DNA of 64,000 nt from Nymphaea colorata (taxonomy: Eukaryota; Streptophyta; Magnoliopsida; Nymphaeales; Nymphaeaceae), in contig NC_045141.1 in NCBI RefSeq assembly GCF_008831285.2, positions 17,408,106-17,472,105 on the forward strand. Direction: 5' to 3'. A program made the position numbers and the translations under genes. How positions within the stretch are numbered: position 1 is the stretch's first letter; each line of letters begins with the position of its first letter. This document shows, one piece after another, positions 23,287-37,158 of this stretch. The notes under the pieces were generated by a model, which had not been told where the DNA came from, did not search any database, and was given only the letters and a program-made list of their open reading frames with translations.

Positions 23287-25601
23287 ATGGCTGCATGTAC
23301 CAAACATGTAGCCTTAGACGCTGCAAATCTTGTGTTTCATAAACTGACAAAACATATATCAAAAAACGGATTGACGAAGTTTCTCATTAGGCCTTCAAAT
23401 CTTACCCTCAATGTTTAGGATGTAAAAATGAAGACAAGTGCTAAAACTCGATTTATATTTCATTTCAAAATTAAAATACAAAGTCTTAAGGAACTATGAT
23501 GACTCCACGCCCACCCCTCCCCACTCCCCGAAAACTAAAAAACTCAAAAAAAAAAAAAATACTCTAGATTATTGCAAATTATGTAGTGACAGATTTCTAA
23601 TTTTCACAACAAACAAATTGGGGTTTACAATTACAAACAAGCCCCCACCTCGTCCATATCAAAGGCTTTGGTGAGATATTAGAAAATTAACGTCCCTTCA
23701 TCGATCTCACCAGACTTGGTCCTTGGAAACAGAGACAGTAAATAGAAACTCAGGCGATTCATCGACTGGGTTGACTCAGTTGTGGATCGGGAAAATTAAT
23801 TAAAAATTAAATGTTTAATAACAATAAGTAATGTAACAAAAAATCAATGGGGTCTCATGTTTATCATTAAATTACCCGTTTAATGGACTGCTGAACGTTA
23901 ATCGGGTCAGGGATGGCATTACCTGTTTCATTGCTAGCTTTTAATTACTTTTTTAAGTTTTATAATTTCTTGTTATCTTATTTATTGATTAATTTTTAAT
24001 AATTTTTTCGTGTTCCAGAACTGATTCAGCTCAGTCGGTGAATCACCCGGCTTTCTATTTACTGTATCTGTCTCCAAAGAACCATGTCCGTCGGTAAAAT
24101 TAAAATCTAGCACTTAATAAATAATATAACAAAAAAAAATAGTCTATTGATTCTATTATCAAATTACGGGGTCTCATGTTTGTTTAAAATCATATTTGAA
24201 CATGAAATCGCACAAACGAGGCATCTAACATCTCAATTGTAGTGAAATTTTAGGGGTCCAAACGAATGTCTTAAAGCCGAGTGACAGGCAACTCAACTTA
24301 GCTATTACTGACTTATGACTCCGGCCATACTCGTGTTTCTGTTATTTGAAAAAAAAAAGAAAGCAAGAAAATGGATATATAACTTGTCATTGAAACATAA
24401 AAAAGTTCTAGGACTTAGTTGCTTGTATAATCCAAAAACAAGCCAAATTAACATTTAAGAGTAAAGCCATGATTAAGCTATATTTATTCATGTAACAACA
24501 AAAAATTAACCTTACCATCGGGCTATTTTACTGTTTCAGACTCTGGCATGATTGAGTATGAAACTCTCATGGTATCAATGCAAAACAACTATTAAACAAA
24601 AACAAACATTGAATTCAAGATACCATTTATCACCAAATTTTAAGCGAGTCCAAAAGGGCTTTGGTCTAGTCAAATGAGTTGACTCAATAAGTGGAACGAC
24701 TAATTTGGTTGGTCTTTCCAAATTTTGGGTGAAAACAAGATCTCCCTACTGACCCGCTGGGAGGTCAGGTCCAGCCAAATATGCAAGGTCATCAAGTTGA
24801 CTCGTGACTCTCCGAGTTTTTAAATATTAGTCTAACGAAATTCCTTATATCCGTAATCCAGACGTTTTTTTTTTTTTTTGACCAACTGCCGACCGTAGAT
24901 TCCTTACATCTGCTTTTGATATTCTGTAATTGATCCAATACTAATTGATCCAAGTCTGACCCGCTTAGTTACTACTACTAGTAAATGAAGCGATTTGAAA
25001 AAAATCCAAATTCAGAATTATTAAATAAAATTACATCGGAATATGAGAAGGGCTGCGATTTCACGAACAATTTTGTAACGTTACTAAATGAAACAAAACC
25101 GTCATAGGCATTCAGGATCCGACGAAAAGCTGCGAAAAAAGGTTGCGGTTCAACATATAACAAAATAAATTCCGACTAAATCTGAGTTCTTATCCGGACT
25201 TGATTCCAAGTTTTATTTGGGTTTTTTCCTGTGAAAAATGACCGATCGATTCTGGGATACATTTTCAAATGAATCTTTTACAAAGGCAAACTTGTTTCTA
25301 ATATTCTATGAAAATTCGAGCATGTATCTAGGAGATTTTCAAATGAATGTCGCGTACCATCGCTCGGAGCAGGAAGAAGCGTACATAATATACGCGCATT
25401 TCGCTAATTTTCAACTTGATCTACGCGGCTCATTCTTAGTCTTCCAGGAGCTTGACTAGCAAATCAGGAAACGTCGGATCGGTAATTAAAATATTCGCCC
25501 TTGCTACGTTCTTAAATTGTTCTTCTCCGCAGGAAACAGAGATCTACATGCTTATTTTAAAACAGTGGTGTCAGTCTGTCCAGTTTCTGGAAGTACTGGA
25601 G
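23287..25601. repeat. Unit 0 downstream end and duplicated upstream flank of GLR1
   Basis: 23287-23390 completes the unit 0 downstream flank. From there the sequence follows the upstream blocks shared with units 0, 2 and 3 (see 15285 and 42580). The promoter-proximal part, 25240-25601, is closely similar to 45380-45694 and 56900-57260. A TATA-like stretch, CATAATATACGCGC, lies near 25384. No other gene is present. Confidence 0.75.
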
Positions 25602-28600
25602 ATGAGCACTTCAAAATACATGACACTCCTTCTTCCTCCTTTTCTCCTCCTGTTGGCGCTCCAGAATTGCCCGCTCTCTCATGCTGCAAACAAGTCTGCA
25701 GTGCCTGTAAACGTCGGCTTGATCATCGACTTCGAGTCCCAAGTAGGGAAGATCAGCCACACTTGCATCGCCCTCGCTCTGGAAGAATTCTATGCCACAC
25801 ACAACCACAAGAAAAGGTTGGTTCTTCACGCACGCGACTGCAAGAGAGATGATTCTGTTCAGGCTGCTTCTGCGGGTAAGTTAACTTCTATAGTAGCTAG
25901 CTTCTCTACTGCTGCTGCTCAGTCTTTTGGGCATTTAAGAAGTTTGATAGTTCTCAATTTTTTTAAACTAGATTATATACATTTAATCTTGGAAAGAAAT
26001 AATGATCCAAGGGTGAATTCATATATACAAAAAGCCTACTTTGAATCATCCATGGATAAGTTCTATAGAGATTCCTAAGTTCACCCGCGTGAATAATAAG
26101 CAACTGACAAACCCGTTCCTAATTAGTTGGATTGGAAAATATATCCTTGGGACTTGCGCTTGTACGAGTAACGTGTTCTTGCACTCTTTCATCCATGGCT
26201 GTCTGCTAACTTGACTTTTCAAACCGCAAAATGAGTTCATTATATTTGAAAATTACTTGGCATGCGTTCTGCTTCTATTAAGGGTGTATATGTCATGCAC
26301 GAAAAGAAAAAAAAAAAAAAAAAGAAAGGTTTGTATAATTTAGAAGGATTAGTTAAAAGGCCCGATTGCCATAAGGGGCGGAACCAGATTCACATATATT
26401 TTAACTGTTTTAATCTGCAGATCCGAGCCGCCGGCATTCGATATTGGTCTTAGATCATGACAAGTTTTCACCATCTTCCTTTAACATCGTTCAAATTTCC
26501 CGTTATTTCAGCATCTGAGAAATATAACAATTCAACCCACCTTTTCATTAAAAAGATGGGGAAAAAATACTTAGTACAAGAAAAGAACAAGTGAATAACA
26601 TATATTCTAAGAGATTCCATTATTTTCCATCTCTCGTTCTTTTCAAAATTTTCCTGTTGCTGTAATTCATGATCAGCTGAAGTTGCACAGGGGAAGAAAT
26701 TGGCGACTGTTGGCGCCACCGACTCAGGATAGACTGCATCTTCCATTCTCTTATGAGCAACGGGTAGCAACACAAAGAGATGCAAACTGTAAATCAATGA
26801 ATTGTAGAGGCTACATCAAGCTAAAGAAGCGAGTACTTAGAATCAATTCTATACACCATTCTCAATCTTCCATACAATGACTAATTAATCTTAGGCTACC
26901 GTCATCACAGCAAGACTTACGCTTCCCATGATCTACTGTATACATAAACACTTTTAGTTGCTCATGTGGTTGACTTAACGTATCAGTTCTACACAACCAG
27001 CATGAAGCCTATAGCGTTTTAATTGTCGGGAATAGATTGCAGAAGAAGCTATGAAAAATTATGATTCAATCGAGAGGTCGTTTCTTGTTGTTAAAAGGAA
27101 AAAGAAAAACAATAGAGAAAAAGGTAGCCTATTCTAAATGAAATTTAAGAACAGTCAAAAGGGTCGAAACGCCTAAATATGGCCAAACGGGCAGAAGGCT
27201 GTTGGGATTTGGGTTTTTTCCTCTGCCATCACCTTCTGCCCGTTGCGGACTACTATTGGAAGCCGAATGTAAGAGTCGCGGGGAGGATGAAGTTTTTCCT
27301 TTAAGAACAACATACTTTAACTTTATACACACACACACTATATATATATATATATATATCAGCAGAATTTGGAAGAGGTTAAACTTAGATATGTAGGCAT
27401 GATGAGAACTGCCTTCTGATGCTCTTTCCTCTGGATCTTAGCTATTGATCTACTGAAGAACTTGGAGGTGGAAGCCATTCTCGGACCACAAACGTCGCAA
27501 TCTGCAGAGTCCGTGGCAAATTTAGGAAGCAGGACTCGAGTACCCATTATTTCCTTCACCGCAACCAGCCCCTCACTCTCGTCCACCAACACACCTTACT
27601 TTATCCGGACTGCACAAACAGATGCAGCACAAATTGAGGCGCTAGTTGCAGTCATTAAAGCTTGTCAATGGCGTCAAGTCGTGCCAGTGTACGAAGACTC
27701 GGCCTTCGGCGCCGGGTTGATTCCATTCTTAATAGATGCCCTTCAGCAGATCGGTGTTGCAGTTCCCAACAGAACACTGGTCCCACCTTCGCCCACAAAT
27801 GGAAACGTCATTGCTCGAAAGCTGGATGAACTGGACGGAATGGAGACAAGGGTCTTCGTGGTGCACATGACTCATATGCTTGGGGCTCAATTCTTTCGGA
27901 AAGTGCATGAAAAAGGAATGATGAGTGAAGGGTATGTGTGGATCATCACCAATTCAGTAGGTGACATGTTCGAATTCATGAATGCCTCAGATATAGCACA
28001 TATGAGAGGTGTTGTTGGAGTAAAGACACACATACCGCAATCCAAATATTTGAAAAAGTTCACAGAAAAATGGAGGCAAAGATTCCGGTCAGACAATCCC
28101 GGGAGCAAACCGCCAAATGAGCTCAACAAGTACGCCATATGGGCCCATGACACTGTGTTTGCATTAGCTTTCGCTGTAGAGCGAGTCGCCAGACCAGGGA
28201 GTTCCAAGTTCTTTCCAACCAGAGACCGGAATTGGACGAATTATTTCCAAACGTTGGGGACTTCTCCTTCTGGTCCAGAACTGTTGAATGCAGTTGAGGG
28301 GACCAAGTTCAGAGGACTAGGCGGTGAATTCAAACTCAACAACGGGCAGCTTCAGTCTGGAGCTTTCAAGATAATCAATGTGGTGGAGCGTGGTGCTAAG
28401 CAGATCGGATTCTGGATACCAGGTTTTGGGCTATCGAAGAATTTCAATGTGAAAAACGAACAGCAAAGTAGGAGCAGTTTAGATGCAGGCAGTGTCCTCA
28501 AAGGATCAGTAACTTGGCCTGGTGGATCAAGAGAAGTTCCAAGCGGTTGGGCAATTCCCAAGGGAAAGACGCTGAAAATTGGAGTTCCAGTGCAACCGAC

Positions 28601-28994
28601 CTCCTCAAAGTTTGTAGTTGTAAAGAATAATGGAACGGAAGTCACCGGATTTTGCATAGAAGTGTTCAAGGCAGTTGTCGCTTCCTTGAACTACACGATT
28701 CTCTATGAATTTTTGCCTTTTCAAGATTCTAATGGCAAGATGGCGGGGTCCTACGATGAACTTGTTTACCAGGTCTACCTTCAGGTCAGTTTAATTTTCA
28801 ACCTCGCCTCCTCGCAGAAAAAAAAAACAAAAAAAAACTCAACATACCTCTGCATTGAAATTAGCTATTGCCGGATGTGGTATGATACAACCATGTTACA
28901 TGAAGTTTTTAATAACGGTTCATGCAATTAACCATGTAGGGCTTTTAAACATTTAGGTAATTCTGACAACATGAGACACCTTATAAGTTTCAAG

Positions 28995-29032
<38 letters not shown>

Positions 29033-30832
29033 TAAATTGTTATTCATATTGAAATTTCTTGGTTGGTTGATGAAGCAGAAGTACGACGCAGTAGTGGGTG
29101 ACATGACAATCATCGCCAACAGATCCAAGTACGTGGACTTCACTTTCCCCTACTTAGAGTCAGGGGTGTCAATGGTTGTACCGGTCCAACCCCGCGACGA
29201 CAATGCGTGGGTGTTCTTGAAGCCGATGACCAGGCCATTGTGGCTGACCACCGGCGCCTTCTTCGTCCTCACTGGCACCATAGTGTGGATTTTAGAAAGT
29301 GGTAATGATGAGTCTGAGTTCCAGGGATCTCGTTCTGAGCAAACCGGCAAGGTCTTCTATTTTATCTTCTCCACCTTGGTCTTCGCACATAGTAAGCTTT
29401 CTCTTTTCTTTTTGGTCATCTTTTATTTACATATATCGTAAAATGTCTTATGGCTTTTGCTCATGCCTAAGTTGCAACTGTCCCTGACATCTTGCTTATT
29501 CAGCAATAGAGGAACAAAAACTTGCACATTTTATCAAGAAAAACTTCTGAACTCGCACGTATTAATATACATATGATGTGCTGTATATATCTCAACGAAA
29601 GTAAACAACTTAAACTACAGAGCAGGGCACAAGAACAACATGAACAGTGGAAAATACATAGTCGAAACCACCAGTCTCTGAAAAATGAAGTTATCTACAA
29701 AGTAATTGCCATGCTTGAAAGTAACAAGCCGACCCCGTCTTATCTGCAGAGCCGAAACTCGTCAGCAACCTTTCTCGGATGGTGGTGATCGTTTGGGTGT
29801 TCGTGGTTTTGATTCTGACTTCGAGCTACACGGCCAGCTTGACCTCCATGCTGACCGCGCAGAAGCTCCAGCCTTCTGTCACCGACCCTCAAACGCTGAT
29901 CAGAAATAAGAACATGATAGGGTACAGAAAGGGGTCGTTCGTGGTTCATCTATTGAAGCGTTTGAACGTGGATCTTTCAAGGACCAAGGAGTTCGATGAC
30001 ATAGAGAAGGTCGCAGACGCGTTATCAAGAGGTGATAAGGAGCCCGGAGGGATCGCTGCTTACTTCAATGAAATTCCATACAATAAAATTTTCCTGCAAA
30101 AGCACTGTAGCAAGTACACCATGGCCGGTCCTGTTTACAAGAATGCTGGCTTCGGATTTGTAACTCTCTCTCTCTCCCTTCTTTCTCTCTCTTTTTGGGT
30201 TTTCAGTGCTTCTCTAAGAAGCCACCTGGTTAAATGTCTTTTCGTATATATATATAGCTGGCTGTTAAATGTCTTTTCAGGTATTTCCAAAAGGGTCGCC
30301 CTTGGTTTCTGATATTTCTCGCGCAATTTTGAACCTGACAGAGGGAAATCAAATGGCAAAGTTAGTGGAAGATTGGGGTATCAACACTGAATGCGCTAAT
30401 CAAGAAACAGAGAAGATCTCAAGCAGCCTGTCCCTTTCTAGCTTCTGGGGTCTCTTTTTCATAACCGGAACTGCTTCACTTGGGGCTCTCATCATCGGCA
30501 CCATTTCAATCATACATCAATATAAGAAGAGGGAGTTAGGAACCTCCCCATCTGTTGACTCAGAGTTCAAAAGCCAATGGCGAAAACTTCTGGACTTTGT
30601 TAGATACTTCGATGAGAAGGATCTCACCTCCCCAGCCTTCAACAACAACGTGGCGGCAGCGTCCGGAAACCGGACTGATGCTGTTACTAGTGAGTGCCAC
30701 TCCCGGGGACAGAGCCCAGTGAGTATGGATGTACAATCTATGCCTTACGAAGATGCCAACTTCACAGACGAAGATGAGCGTTCAGTCCATAGATATTTGG
30801 AGACGCATGAAAATGCCCATAGAAACAGCTGA
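25602..30832 (+). CDS. GLR: Glutamate receptor-like channel GLR1 (clade II-like), intact
   Basis: Five exons, 25602-25875, 27442-28784, 29079-29391, 29750-30159 and 30281-30832, all with GT-AG borders and consistent phases, encode 963 aa. Family role: plasma-membrane ligand-gated, Ca2+-permeable non-selective cation channel. Features in order: signal peptide about 1-28; amino-terminal ANF-type ligand domain, roughly 35-400; S1 from about 460 (KTLKIGVPV) to 579, with NRSKYVDFT carrying the ligand-contacting Arg; M1 about 592-611; pore loop 628-643 (FSTLVFAH); M3 654-679 with SYTASLTSML, the gating motif; S2; M4 about 834-858; then a cytosolic tail of about 100 aa. The start is the first ATG giving a signal peptide; the in-frame upstream ATG seen in copies 2 and 3 is AGG here. 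Intron 1 (1.57 kb) has CA/TA repeats at about 27329-27360 and intron 2 a TA tract at about 28998-29031. AATAAA follows at 31017-31022. Confidence 0.93.
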
Positions 30833-31569
30833 AACTCATTATTAGCATAACCGTAGTGCTTAATATAGAGTGTAAAAGCCAAGGCAGTAATGGACCAGGA
30901 ACTTTGTTGTCAAGCCTCATTGCCGCCTACATAGATTTTGATTATAGAAGCTCACGAAGAAATTTGAGTCTTCGCTCTCCGTCGGCGGTCCATTTCGAGT
31001 CCCACCTTGTAAGTACAATAAAAAAATATATTACAGAAGCTGGTGAAATATTCCATGTGCTGCGTCCCCTACCTCAACTTATGTTGAGGTCATGATAATT
31101 AATTGGGTATTGTTGGTCATGGGACATTGCTGACATCTCAAAGGCTTATATATTCATCTAACAGCCAGATATTTTGTTTCTCACTGGTCCTCATGCCTGG
31201 TGTCCCATTTGCACACAACCATTTGTTATTCCATGCATGACATAAAAATATTTCCAATCACTGGAAGGATTGAGAAACAAACAATATTTTAATTTTGAGC
31301 GCCTATGAAAAAGTGGAACATCATGTATGTGTCCATGGCACCGGCCAGCATCTTGTGAACGTACTTGCATATGTATAATATCTTCTGCAAGATCCGGGAA
31401 TCCAATATTGCTTAAAACTTATATTTTGATTGCTTGTACCAGACATGTAGCCTTAAATATTGCTGCAAATCATGTGTTTCACAACAACAAAACATACATC
31501 CAAAACGGATACACGAACCAATTTCATTGCTTCACCAAATCAAAAAACCACTATTTTCACAAAGACACT
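30833..31569 (+). repeat. GLR1 3' UTR and duplicated downstream flank
   Basis: This contains the conserved 3' UTR block also seen at 18610-18780 and 55100-55270, with poly(A) signal AATAAA at 31017-31022. The flank matches 18801-19125 plus 23287-23390 and, more weakly, 62080-62550. Confidence 0.75.
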
Positions 31570-32594
31570 TGAAAGTGATTTATTTAAGCTTCGTAGAAGA
31601 AAATTTTCACTCATTGATCCAAAACAACAACTTGAGAGTCTAGTTGATAGACACCGGGTATGGGATCATAATACGGGTCTATTGGACTGACCTGATAACA
31701 CCTATAAATAGGATTGGAGGCCAAAACTGAGAAAAATCATTGTTGTATTTGGAGCTTATTTCCTATAAGAGAAAAGAACCCTACCATGTGATTAGGGTGT
31801 GATTTGTGTTCGTTTAGGGTTTCTCTTGTAAGAGGTGCCCCACGTCATCGGAGTATAAGTGCCAATCTCTCCTGATCGACTGAAGGAGATGTTAGAATGT
31901 TTGCAAGGATTAGTCGGACAATGGACGACACATGGATGAGAAGTTGCCGAACATGACTGCAGAATACCGGCTGATGAGGGTAATGCTAGAAGAGTTCCTC
32001 AGTAGGAAACAATATGATATTGTTGTTTTAGAGAAAATATTTCAAGTAACCCAAAGAATTATTCTGCGAAAACGGAGAACCCATAAATGCGCCAAGGCCT
32101 TTAGACGCGAAGTATGAAGAGGAAGAGGCTTCCTCACTTCGAGTCCTGCAAGGGGGAAATCAGTTGTGTCATTGAGCAGCACCATACCATACATTGATCC
32201 TTGCAAACCTCACTAGCATCAGATGCAAGCATGGAGAGTTTGTTCATCAACAACCAAACCTCTGCAACTCGGCATCAGTTGTCGGTCGATAGTGTGGTTG
32301 CTGCAAAGGGTTACAAGATGAATAGGCACAAAGGTTCATTTAAGCTCTTTTGTGCATCTTGTAACGTGAAGATGAGATATAGAGGAACATAGGAATCAAC
32401 ACGGGACTGCCACAAATAATAACATGCAATGTTAGTCCAAATACTATGATGACCAATTAGTAGAAGTGTCCATCATCATGTGCATGGGGCCGACCGGACT
32501 TGAAGGTCAATATGCATCAGCAAGGGAAAGGAGAGCACTAGGAGAGCATACCTGAAACAGGCAATACCACAACATCAATCTTGTTAGAGGGCAA
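31570..32594 (+). other. Degenerate retroelement-like DNA, class unknown
   Basis: A CTATAAATAGGATTGG TATA-like site (about 31703) is followed by a leader-like stretch and short open frames such as 31932-32117. The layout resembles an LTR and untranslated leader of an old retroelement, but no diagnostic protein motif was found. Copia B is inserted at its right edge, and the DNA at 41162 may be its continuation. Confidence 0.35.
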
Positions 32595-33072
32595 TGTAAT
32601 GAGTCATCACTCTCTCTTGGAAGAGTCGTGAAAAGTAAAGAGGCTTTGAACCTTTCGTCGGTGATTAAAAAGACTAAAACTAAAATAATAATAATAAAAT
32701 TAGAATGTGGTGGATTCTTCCACCACCGACTTGTCCTCCTTATAAATAGGAGTGTTGGCCATTGTGTAAAGCATCAATAAATCTAGTTGAGTGATGTTGT
32801 GTGCCCGCTTTGAGTGAAGGTTTTCAAGTGTGTGCTCAAGTGCAATGACGTTGGGTACTTGGGTGATAACTCACTATGTGAGTTTGTTGAGGTGAATTCT
32901 TCCACCTCATTTTTGTAAGTTTAACTTTGTTGGTTTGTTCTTTTATTAAGTAAGTTTTGTCAACTTTATTATTAAGAACTATTTTGGACGTTGAGACTTT
33001 GTTGGTTTTTCTCCGCATAGATTATTCGAGTTTGGATCTAAGCGACATCTAGGGTCCACATTTTCGCCTACA
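32595..33072 (+). repeat. Copia B 5' LTR
   Basis: 478 bp. Palindrome GTGGTGGA...TCCACCAC at 32707-32726 and TATAAATA at 32741-32748. TGGTATCAGAG (primer-binding site) starts at 33075. It lacks about 80 bp present in the 3' LTR near 40930-41015. Confidence 0.85.
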
Positions 33073-34966
33073 ATTGGTATCAGAGAGAGGGTCAGTCTAA
33101 GGGCCGGTTTAATAGTGAAATTAACTGAAATAATAATATTTTGATATAATTATGGCCACATTAGCGATTGCATTAAATAAAAGCTTAACAATAGCAATTA
33201 TAACTATTGAAAAATCTTGCATGGAGTTGTATTTTTTAAGACATGAATTATAGATTATGGTATTGGTATCAGACACAAATATTCTTGTTGATAAGGAAGC
33301 TAAGAAGAAATGAATGATCAAAACAAGGAAAGCTCTATTTGCAATTAAGGTATAAATTGAGAAATTTTTGTTAGAGCATACATGTAATGCTAAAACTCCT
33401 AAAGATACACGGGATGCTTTTGCAACTTCGAGTTAATGATGCCCAAATACAACTTTTAGAAAATGAGTTAGCTACATTAACTCAGGGAAAGATGTTCATA
33501 GCAAAGAAGGTTAAAAACATTTGTAGGGAGGTTTCTTAAATTGACTCTAAGCCTAAGATTAGTGAAGCCTGTATACTGAGAATTCTTGTTTGTGGACTTC
33601 TTCAAAGCTGGCCAGTTCAACCAACTTTGTTGGAGTTAGAGAATCTTTTGATCAATCAAGAAACATTGGTGAAGCAAATGGTTGGGTCTTTACTTAAACT
33701 GAATAACATGAAAGCATTGTTTAGTAAGAGTGAGGGATCACATTGGCCAGTGAAGCCAGTCATTAGGTCTCAAAGTAGGAACATTGATGAAAAGAAAGAG
33801 AAAATATAGAAAAGAAAATAAGAGAAACTACATAGTAGTACATACCAAAGAAGAAGTGTTTTAGATGTGACAAAATTGGGTCATTTTTCTCGTGACTTCA
33901 AAGTCAAAATAAATGAAGGAAATGCAACCACGGCAAGTAAGCAGCATGGAGGAGCAAATGAAACTGTACAAAAAAAAAAACATTTGTACTCAATGGAGGT
34001 TAAAGAGAATGTTAAACAAAAAAGATATAATTCTACTTATATAAAACCTACGAAAAAAAAATCAATTATCAAATTGATTGGACAATTGATTCTGCATGCC
34101 CAAATGATATGACTGGTGATGGGAGCAAGCTTGTAAGTATGAAAATATATGACAAAAATCGAGTTGTTGTTACTGCTAACAACACAAAGCTTCCAATAAC
34201 ACATATTGGAGAAGTAGAGGTTGTATCTAACATTGGTAAAGACCGGATTTTATGAAATGTTTATCATTTTTCATGAATGATAAAGAACTTGTTGTTTGTG
34301 CCACAACTTACAACTTTAGGTCATTACGTATTGTTCGACCCAAATGATGTAAATGTTTATAGAAACGTAGATGTTCAAGGAACTTTGATATTTGAAGGAA
34401 GAAAAGTTCAGTCAATATATGTCTTATCAGCAGAAACAACATATATTGACAAAACAAAGAAGTATGACACTCAAGATATCTTGCATGAGAGACTCACTCA
34501 TATTGGATATAACAAACTTTGGGAGATGTCTAATAAAGGGCAGCTGATTGGTCTGCCAAAGCCGAGGTATAAACAGACAAAGTATGCCAATGATGTCAAT
34601 ATGAAAAGACACATAGGAGGTCATTTAAAAAAACAAAGTTAGAGCTAAAGCACCATTTGAGGTTGTGCATTCAGTTGTATTTGAAAAAGCACTAGCCCCA
34701 TCAGTTGGAGGCAAGTGATATTTATCACATTTAGGCCCCATTTTATTGCCATGAAAAAAAATGTAGATCGATTGAAATTTTTCATTTTTGTACGGTTTCA
34801 ACTGTTGCTATCAAACAACGTTAAATTTTCCATGGTAAATTAATTTTTTTCAAGGTAAACTTGCCCTAAAAAAAATCAGGCCTCAAAGGGTCTGACTTTT
34901 TTCGATAGATTTTTTTCTTGTCCGTTAGGGCTTCTTCTCTTCGACTCTTCGATGAATCGTTCTTTT

Positions 34967-35073
34967 TGAGTCGCGTCTTCTTTCTCAGCACTGTTTCTCT
35001 TTAGTTGTGTCTTCTTTCTCAACATTGTTTCTCTTCAGCAATGTCTTATTTCTCAGCATTGTTTCTCTTCATC
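34967..35073 (+). repeat. About three tandem copies of a 35-37 bp unit
   Basis: The unit reads roughly GTCTTCTTTCTCAGCA(C/T)TGTTTCTCTTCAG and repeats three times near the left end of the PIF-like element. Confidence 0.75.
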
Positions 35074-36586
35074 ACTGAACAGTTGGCATGTGATTCTATT
35101 TCTTCACAGGTAAGATCATTCGCCAACCCTCTCTTGTGCATATCTTTGCGGTTATAAATTCTTGTGGGACATTGATCAGGACTTCGATTGTTGGGATGAA
35201 TCTTCTACAAGAGCCACATCGAGGTGTGGGAATGGGGCATGGTGACCCAACTTATTGATCCTTTGTATTTTTTGATAGTTTGCATAGTAAAACTAATGTG
35301 AATATTGAATATATGTTTTTGTTGTCGTGTATTTGAACACAAGTTTTTGAAAATGCCTTGCACCTATATCCACATTTGGACATGCGCCCTTGTAATGTAG
35401 TTGTAAATGAATAAGTGAGATGACAATATATATGTGTTTATTTTTAAGTCATTTGCATAACTTGACCAATTATGTCTCAGCACTTTAGTACAAAATTAAT
35501 TTAACCAGCTTCTACCTATGGATACGTTGGTGTTGGGCACAGTCCACTTCTGCCTTTATTTTCAAAAGCACAACCATATTCTGCATGGTTCAACAAAAAT
35601 AACTTTTTGCCAATTAATATTATGTTGTCACATTAAGTTAGTATGACTGTGATGAAAGAACTAAAATGCTCACAAGTAAAACAAATTTAAGTTCATTAGT
35701 TTGTATTAACTTCTTTAGATATACCCAATTATATCAGTAGGTCAAGTATACTCAATTTAGTTAAGCTTTTCAATATAATGTGTTAAGGTGATTGTTTCTT
35801 TATTAATTCTACAAAATTTTCTATAGAAAACTTATATGCAGCCAAAAAATTATTTTATTTTCATGTGCCACTAGTGTTTGATGATATTAAATTGTTTAAA
35901 GGTTCAAAGGAGTAGCCATACATAATGAAAACTTATTTATTTCAATTATTGTTAAGTACTGACAGTTTTTACTTTTTATTTCTTATTCTTCTAGCAAAAC
36001 CATGCATTCTACTGGTAGCATTAGGTTTAAGTTGACATTGCTCTCTGGCTGCCTGCTAAGCTTTTTACTTGTTCTTGTCCTCATAATCATTGGTGCTAGA
36101 ACTAGATTATTTTCTTTTGTTGAAACTGTTCAGCAATGTGAAAACTGAAACAACATGCTCTCTCATTCTCTGACGTTCATGGTGTATCAGGATCAGGTCG
36201 TCTTCCTCTGCCATCTATCCTCGTGATCGGATTATAACATCTTCCTATTTCTGGTTTGCTTTCTGCACATTGCTTTTCTTCTCATTTGATCTTTGTTTCT
36301 CAACTCTGGTTGTGATTAATTGTTTTCTTTGTTGAATCTGTACTCGTTAAACTCATATATGAGATGGGTACTGGTCTATCGTATTTGAAGTAACAAATTG
36401 GACACTAACTCCTATGTTGGACATTGCTAAGTTTTGGTTGTGAGTATATGGTTTGTTGGTCTTCAAACAGATTGTATAACTTTGATACAGTTTTATGTAT
36501 GCTATGTCTCTAAATTGTAGTTGGTTATGTATTTTGTTTTTGTGGATATGTATTTGATTGTGAGTACATGGTTTAGTTATGCTATG

Positions 36587-36807
36587 TCTAGAGTTCTAGC
36601 ATTGGTTTGGGCCATTACCCAATTGCGATGGATAGCAGGCCCTGCTGTAATGATCATCTTCACCTCTGTTATCTACTATACTTCCACGCTTCTTTGAGAC
36701 TGTTACAGGTCTGGAGACCCTGCTAATGGCAAGAGAAATTGCACCTACATAGATGCTGTGAAGGCCAAGAAATTGCACCTACACAGATGCTGTGAAGGCC
36801 AACTTAG
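36587..36807 (+). pseudogene. AAP: Captured amino acid permease (AAP) exon fragment
   Basis: The frame reads VLALVWAITQLRWIAGPAVM, then IYYTSTLL, stop, DCYRSGDPANGKRN and YIDAVKA. This is the strongly conserved AAP segment covering an early transmembrane helix and the loop after it (family knowledge: proton-coupled amino acid permeases). A TGA at 36695-36697 interrupts it. A 34-bp tandem duplication (36734-36767 and 36768-36801) shifts the frame. The second copy ends in ANL followed by G|GTATGT, which looks like the parental exon's 5' splice site. This is an intron-containing genomic capture, not a retrocopy. Confidence 0.85.
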
Positions 36808-36844
36808 GTATGTAATATGTTTTTGTAGCAGCTATGAAACTCAA

Positions 36845-36887
<43 letters not shown>

Positions 36888-37035
36888 TATATCTTTGTAT
36901 AGGATTATGCAATGGGAAAGGTTCAATTATATTGATTCCATTAATTCCCAAATGGTTAGATCTATTGTTGTTGTGTATGCATGCATGTGATTTTTGTTTG
37001 CTTATGATGGTTTTTTTTTTTGTGTGTTTTGCTGA

Positions 37036-37158
37036 GATCATGGGGATATGTGTTCCAAAAAACATCGCCATGATAAATGTGTTTATCTAGGGGCACTAAA
37101 ATTTGTTCCACATGCTGTCTACAAGCTTCTTGAGAACATGCCAATGCCCTGGGAGCAG
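37036..37158 (+). pseudogene. PRP8: Captured PRP8 exon fragment 1 (N-terminal region)
   Basis: 41 open codons read [20 protein letters not shown], continuing with [20 protein letters not shown] and Q. PRP8, the U5 snRNP core protein, has nearly the same sequence close to its N terminus (from memory of the family: RDHGDMSS(R/K)KFRHDKRVYLGALK). Fragment ends fit an exon: GAG|AT before it and CAG|GTTTGT after it. It encodes a tiny part of a protein of more than 2300 aa and cannot function as PRP8. Confidence 0.88.

Noticed and set aside
36596-36778. 60-aa minus-strand open frame over the AAP fragment
   Set aside because: It is the antisense shadow of the captured permease exon on the plus strand.
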